Positions 8,801 through 11,686 of a DNA stretch of 11,686 nt are shown one piece after another (the stretch's first letter is position 1; each line of letters starts with the position of its first letter). A model generated the notes under the pieces. That model saw only the letters and a list, made by a program, of their open reading frames with translations, did no database searches and had not been told where the DNA came from. The stretch comes from an uncultured Nitrospinaceae bacterium (GTDB lineage: Bacteria > Nitrospinota > Nitrospinia > Nitrospinales > VA-1). The DNA is taken from positions 1 to 11,686 of the forward strand of contig CAJJDL010000173.1 in assembly GCA_905182935.1 (NCBI GenBank), given 5' to 3'. The position numbers and the translations under genes were made by a program.

Positions 8801-9099
8801 GTAGCAAGGCGTATCACAATGTTGTCGGCAACATAGGAGTCATGTATGGCTCCGAAAGTGATCTATGTGTTGGGCTTCCCATCCAAACTGTTTTCGATGG
8901 TGACAAACCTTACCATGATCCCATGCGGTTATTTGCTATCATTGAGGCTCCATTGGAAAGAATTGCGACCATCGTTGGGCGACATGAAATTTTGCAACGG
9001 TTAACGAGAAATCGGTGGATCAATCTTATTGCTATAGATCCCGATACTAAGAAATTTTTCCACTTTCAATTAATGAAAGATTGGCAACCCATTAATTAA
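5848..9099 (+). CDS. dabA: DabA-like DUF2309 carbonic-anhydrase-like subunit of a CO2/bicarbonate pump
   Basis: This 1083-residue protein is the DUF2309 (UPF0753) subunit that, with DabB, energises inorganic-carbon accumulation by hydrating CO2 at a beta-carbonic-anhydrase-like zinc site. The N-terminal [12 protein letters not shown] (about 40-51) is typical of the family. The zinc-site motifs are intact: CIDVRSE gives Cys504 and Asp506 (with Arg508), and [25 protein letters not shown] gives His777 and Cys792. The 15-residue His-Cys spacing equals that of characterised DabA (H524, C539 in Halothiobacillus, from memory). A hydrophobic patch at about 595-616 may face DabB or the membrane; no true transmembrane helix is seen. 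It is about 250 residues longer than the Halothiobacillus form, split between the region before Cys504 and the Cys504-His777 interval. The family call is strong; activity is inferred from intact ligands. Confidence 0.95.
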   Translation: [1083 protein letters not shown]

Positions 9100-9111
9100 C
9101 CCTATCTTTTT

Positions 9112-9117
9112 GAGGAG
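9112..9117 (+). promoter_or_regulatory. Ribosome binding site of the PII-like gene
   Basis: GAGGAG sits 12 bases before ATG 9130. In-frame ATGs at 9139 and 9154 are farther away, so 9130 is preferred. Confidence 0.6.
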
Positions 9118-9129
9118 AATTGACACAGC

Positions 9130-9456
9130 ATGAACGACATGAAACTTCATCCAATGAAAGAAGTAAAAATCATTATCGAGGGAGAGCATATTCATTTTGT
9201 TACAGATGTTCTCGACCGGATAAAAGCCAGCGGCTATACGGTTTTCAGCAATATTTCTGGAAAAGGGCATAACGGATACCACGAAGGGCATTTAATGTTT
9301 AATGACACGAGTAGCTTGCAAATGGTCTTGACCGTTGTCCCTGAAGAAAAACTGGATCCTATTCTCTCGGGTCTCAAACCCTTTTTGGAGCGCCATTCAG
9401 GAAGTCTTTTTGTGTTGGACACGAGCGTACTTCGGCCCGATCATTTTGATTCTTAA
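9130..9456 (+). CDS. PII-like signalling protein, truncated T-loop (CPII/SbtB type)
   Basis: This 108-residue protein has the ferredoxin-like layout of PII proteins: strand KEVKIIIEG (10-18), helix VTDVLDRIKASGYTV (24-38), then SGKGHNGYHEGH (43-54) where canonical PII carries the long T-loop, strand LQMVLTVVPEEKLDPI (63-78), and a second helix-strand ending GSLFVLD. The T-loop is much shorter than in GlnB/GlnK and lacks the uridylylated tyrosine context, as in SbtB and the carboxysome-associated CPII, which bind adenine nucleotides and, for CPII, bicarbonate. It starts 30 bases after the dabA stop with its own GAGGAG and is followed by a terminator-like stem, so it is the last gene of the DAB unit. 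A trimer sensing carbon or energy state and gating DabA/DabB is a reasonable inference. Confidence 0.82.
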   Translation: MNDMKLHPMKEVKIIIEGEHIHFVTDVLDRIKASGYTVFSNISGKGHNGYHEGHLMFNDTSSLQMVLTVVPEEKLDPILSGLKPFLERHSGSLFVLDTSVLRPDHFDS

Positions 9457-9477
9457 GGATTATTGAGGGCTTTTTTT
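9435..9477 (+). terminator. Probable intrinsic terminator of the DAB operon
   Basis: GCCC (9435-9438) plus TCA (9441-9443) can pair with TGAGGGC (9464-9470), leaving a two-base bulge and a loop of about 20 bases. Seven T residues (9471-9477) follow directly. The stem overlaps the last codons and stop of the PII-like gene. The long loop weakens the call, but the GGGC-T7 junction is typical. Confidence 0.5.
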
Positions 9478-9691
9478 ATTGGATTTAGCCAAACCACTTG
9501 AGTTGGTCACAATCAAACTCTTAAAAGAATAATAAGAGTATATAACGTGTTACGTAGATCAACTCAGGAAGATCCAAGATACTAGGCCTTTGCTCAGATT
9601 TGTTGCTGGGGACATGCAGATGTAATTTCTTTTGCAGAGCTAGATTAAATGGTAAAATTTTTTCCGATTCCATAAATGAAAAGCTTTTACT

Positions 9692-10939
9692 ATGAGCAAA
9701 AGAATAAAACCTAACGCGTCGCGCAGGGCCTTTTTAAAATATGGGGGGTTAACAATTCTGACTGCCGCCATAGATGTTACCCTGCCTGCTCTGAATCCTT
9801 TGACGTCTGAATGGGTGACTTCTGCCAATGCAGATTCTCTGGATAAGTTTTCAATTCCAGGCAAGAACGGTCTAAGAGTTTTGAATAACCGACCATTAAA
9901 TGCCGAAACTCTTCCTCACTTTTTGGATGATAAGATAACGCCTAATGACCGGCATTTTGTCAGAAATAATGGACTAGTCCCTTCTTTTGAACCTGACAGA
10001 GAAACAAAAGGATGGACGCTCAAAATCGATGGTGAAGTACATAACCCTTTGATTCTAAATCTTGAGCAACTCAAACGATTCAAACAATTCACTTATTCCT
10101 TGCAGATCGAATGCGGAGGTAACGGAAGAGCCGGTTACGATCCGCCAGGAAAGGGTAACCAATGGACCTATGGTGCTGTGGGTTGCTCCTCATACACTGG
10201 AGTGCGTCTGGGAGATGTTCTTCGTTCAGCAGGATTGAAGGACTCCGCTGTCTACACAGGATATTACGGAAGCGACCCACATTTGAGTGGCGATCCCTTA
10301 AAAATACCTATATCCCGTGGAACTCCTATAAGTAAAGCTATCGATGATCATACTCTGATCGTATGGGAAATGAATGGTCGTCCTCTTCCAATCCTGCACG
10401 GATTTCCTTTGCGCGTCGTTACCCCCGGTTGGCCCGGATCAACCTCGATAAAATGGCTAAAACGCATTACCATTCGCGATAGGGAACATGATGGACCTAA
10501 GATGACAGGTTATTCTTATAGGGTACCTCGTTACCCGGTACCTCCCGGCGCTCATGTGCCTAAGGAAGATATGAGGATTATTGAATCAATGCCGGTAAAA
10601 TCATTGATCACTTTCCCAAAATCCCGACTCAACTGGAAATTGGGGATACCCTTAATGGTCCGAGGACATGCCTGGGCGGGGGATCGAAGTGTAAGTAGCG
10701 TATATGTTTCGATCGATTTTGGAGCCAACTGGATCGAAACATCAATAGCTGCTCCAGTCAATACTTTTGCCTGGCAGAACTGGAGCACCCTGATTGACTT
10801 TCGAAAAAAAGGCTATTACGAAGTTTGGGCAAGAGCAATGGACTCCGCCGGGGTGACGCAACCCATGGTGGTACCGGGCTGGAACCCCAAGGGCTACTTG
10901 AACAACGCTATGCATCGAATTGCTATTACTGTCCTCTAG
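9692..10939 (+). CDS. sorA: Tat-exported molybdopterin sulfite oxidase / sulfite dehydrogenase (SorA-like)
   Basis: This 415-residue protein belongs to the sulfite oxidase family and probably oxidises sulfite to sulfate in the periplasm. Residues 9-16 (ASRRAFLK) form a twin-arginine export motif, followed by a hydrophobic stretch. The Mo-binding domain carries the cysteine ligand Cys141 in IECGGNGR with Arg146 five residues on, the same spacing as SorA C104-R109. Arg91 in FVRNNG matches SorA Arg55; the residue two further on is Asn93 where SorA has His57. The TGYSYRVP region (272-279) supplies the likely active-site tyrosine, and a Mo-co dimerisation domain follows from about residue 300 (VKSLITFP onward). 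The start has only a weak purine run upstream but places the RR motif correctly. It follows the DAB terminator and precedes a cytochrome c gene by about 30 bases. Other substrates are possible within this family. Confidence 0.9.
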   Translation: MSKRIKPNASRRAFLKYGGLTILTAAIDVTLPALNPLTSEWVTSANADSLDKFSIPGKNGLRVLNNRPLNAETLPHFLDDKITPNDRHFVRNNGLVPSFEPDRETKGWTLKIDGEVHNPLILNLEQLKRFKQFTYSLQIECGGNGRAGYDPPGKGNQWTYGAVGCSSYTGVRLGDVLRSAGLKDSAVYTGYYGSDPHLSGDPLKIPISRGTPISKAIDDHTLIVWEMNGRPLPILHGFPLRVVTPGWPGSTSIKWLKRITIRDREHDGPKMTGYSYRVPRYPVPPGAHVPKEDMRIIESMPVKSLITFPKSRLNWKLGIPLMVRGHAWAGDRSVSSVYVSIDFGANWIETSIAAPVNTFAWQNWSTLIDFRKKGYYEVWARAMDSAGVTQPMVVPGWNPKGYLNNAMHRIAITVL

Positions 10940-10960
10940 AAATATATGGACACATTTCTA

Positions 10961-10964
10961 AAGG
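10961..10964 (+). promoter_or_regulatory. Ribosome binding site deciding the cytochrome c start
   Basis: AAGG lies five bases before ATG 10970, whereas the upstream in-frame ATG at 10946 has no purine-rich site and lies only six bases after the sorA stop. This favours 10970 as the start. Confidence 0.5.
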
Positions 10965-10969
10965 TAATC

Positions 10970-11335
10970 ATGAGCTACCTGCAAAAAAACGGATATTTAT
11001 CCGTTGGTTTTTTTCTGGCTTTATGTATATGCTGGCCGACTTGGGTCTTCAGTGACGATTTACATTACCAAGGGCTAGCACCTGGGAAAGGTCGCCAACA
11101 GGTACTGGATAATTGCACTACCTGCCACTCAACCGCGATCATCTTACAAAACCACATGACTCGCAAACAGTGGGACGAGACCTTGACTTGGATGCAGAAA
11201 AAAGAGGGGTTGTGGAGTTTGGAGCCGGACCTCAGAGAAAAAATTTTAGATTATCTGTCAACCCATCAAGGAACCAAGAACTTACCTTCCCATAACCTAT
11301 TAGGTCATAAATATACCTATCGTCCAAATCCTTAG
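10970..11335 (+). CDS. sorB: Mono-heme cytochrome c, SorB-like electron acceptor
   Basis: From ATG 10970 this is a 121-residue exported cytochrome c. A short basic n-region (Lys6) and hydrophobic core (YLSVGFFLALCICW) form a Sec signal peptide with likely cleavage after VFS. Heme binding is shown by CTTCH (Cys49, Cys52, His53). The following NHMTRKQWDETLTWMQKKEG region resembles SorB-type cytochromes and offers Met residues as distal heme ligand, WM the likelier. Position directly after the sulfite oxidase gene indicates it takes electrons from SorA and passes them toward a terminal oxidase. Starting at 10946 instead would give 129 residues with an awkward n-region. The heme site is seen; the partnership is inferred from gene order. 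Confidence 0.85.
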   Translation: MSYLQKNGYLSVGFFLALCICWPTWVFSDDLHYQGLAPGKGRQQVLDNCTTCHSTAIILQNHMTRKQWDETLTWMQKKEGLWSLEPDLREKILDYLSTHQGTKNLPSHNLLGHKYTYRPNP

Positions 11336-11350
11336 AGTGGAATAAGGGTT
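11327..11350 (+). terminator. Hairpin overlapping the cytochrome c stop codon
   Basis: AATCCTTA (11327-11334) pairs with TAAGGGTT (11343-11350), with one G-U pair, across an eight-base loop. The tail is CTTCG, not a T-run, so this would be an imperfect intrinsic terminator for the sorAB-like unit, or a chance dyad. Confidence 0.3.
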
Positions 11351-11381
11351 CTTCGATACCGGCAAAGGCAGTAGTCGTCTC

Positions 11382-11398
11382 ACAACGTCCACCGTTGT
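11382..11398. other. Short inverted repeat ACAACG-N5-CGTTGT
   Basis: A perfect six-base stem with a five-base loop lies between two convergent genes. Neither strand shows a T-run after it, so a terminator is not supported. It may act as a convergent-gene stem or be chance. Confidence 0.25.
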
Positions 11399-11429
11399 AC
11401 TCAATCTTCCCTTAACCTTTTTGGATCGG

Positions 11430-11686
11430 TCAGACTTGAATGGTCAAACCATCTTGCAATGAATTGCGATAGGCTTTGATGGCGGGAATGAAACCGGCAG
11501 TTATTCCTCCTAAAAGGATGCCCCCAAGGTAAATCAATTCTATAGAAGAAAGGAATTGAATCGGGAGGTAAAGCGAGAAGTTGGATTCCAGATAAGGTTG
11601 AACAAGAAACAGACACAGGTAGAGGAGCATCGTGCCAATAAGGATACCTGTCAGAACGATCAAGCTCGACTCAAACAAAAGCAATG
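11430..11686 (-). CDS. FtsX/MacB-type ABC transporter permease, C-terminal part only
   Basis: The frame stays open to the right edge of the window, so only the last 85 or so codons are seen. They contain two hydrophobic segments (IVLTGILIGTMLLYLCLFLV and the IELIYLGGILLGGITAGF region) and end with IPAIKAYRNSLQDGLTI. That ending is characteristic of FtsX-like permeases of MacB/LolC-type exporters, where the last transmembrane helix is followed by a Pro-Ala-x-x-Ala-tyrosine/arginine stretch. It is transcribed toward the cytochrome c gene. The transported substrate cannot be inferred; its ATPase partner would lie outside the window. Confidence 0.72.
   Translation of the reverse strand, partial: LLLFESSLIVLTGILIGTMLLYLCLFLVQPYLESNFSLYLPIQFLSSIELIYLGGILLGGITAGFIPAIKAYRNSLQDGLTIQV

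Noticed and set aside
9500..9520. GAGTT-N12-AACTC inverted repeat upstream of sorA
   Set aside because: The stem is only five bases with a long loop and no T-run; too weak to call.
9676..9714. 12-codon frame overlapping the sorA start
   Set aside because: It has no ribosome binding site, and the sorA frame is fixed by the Tat motif; likely chance.
1..11686. CRISPR arrays, tRNA or rRNA genes, insertion sequences
   Set aside because: I saw no regularly spaced repeats, no tRNA cloverleaf, no conserved rRNA segments and no transposase or terminal repeats.

Overview
The window looks like a chromosomal segment of a Gram-negative, chemolithoautotrophic bacterium with AT-rich DNA. Three observations support this: a DAB-type inorganic-carbon uptake operon, a periplasmic sulfite:cytochrome c oxidoreductase pair (SorAB-like) with a Tat signal and a c-type heme site, and an NhaR-like LysR regulator. 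A nitrite- or sulfur-oxidising lineage (for example Nitrospinota-like) would fit, but no rRNA or taxonomic marker is present, so this placement is only a guess.

Layout. Positions 1-549 hold no convincing gene. A TPR protein follows (550-1215, +) and converges on a possible 52-codon minus-strand ORF (1212-1370). Next is a minus-strand LysR/NhaR-type regulator (1387-2274). A 577-base AT-rich divergent intergenic region carries two imperfect or perfect dyads, a vestigial-looking hydrophobic frame and a tiny in-frame leader ORF. It leads into a four-gene plus-strand operon: dabB (NuoL/Mrp-like membrane subunit, 2852-4543), a second shorter NuoM-like membrane protein that lacks the usual proton-channel residues (4563-5801), dabA (DUF2309, beta-carbonic-anhydrase-like zinc site, 5848-9099) and a small PII-like protein (9130-9456). 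A stem followed by seven T residues overlaps the end of the PII-like gene and probably ends this operon. A second unit follows: a Tat-exported molybdopterin sulfite oxidase (9692-10939) and a mono-heme cytochrome c (about 10970-11335). A convergent, truncated FtsX/MacB-type ABC permease (11430 to the window edge, -) closes the window.

How the genes fit together (inference). DabA would hydrate CO2 to bicarbonate on the cytoplasmic side, energised by ion flow through DabB. The NuoM-like protein is placed to be a third, structural subunit. The PII-like protein could sense nucleotides and/or bicarbonate and gate the pump, and the divergent LysR protein could control expression. SorAB would oxidise sulfite in the periplasm and pass electrons to cytochrome c; its link to the DAB operon is only positional. 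The most noteworthy part is the extended DAB operon: a degenerate NuoM-like subunit between dabB and dabA, a glutamine at the usual key glutamate of DabB, a long-form DabA, and a co-transcribed truncated-T-loop PII-like protein.
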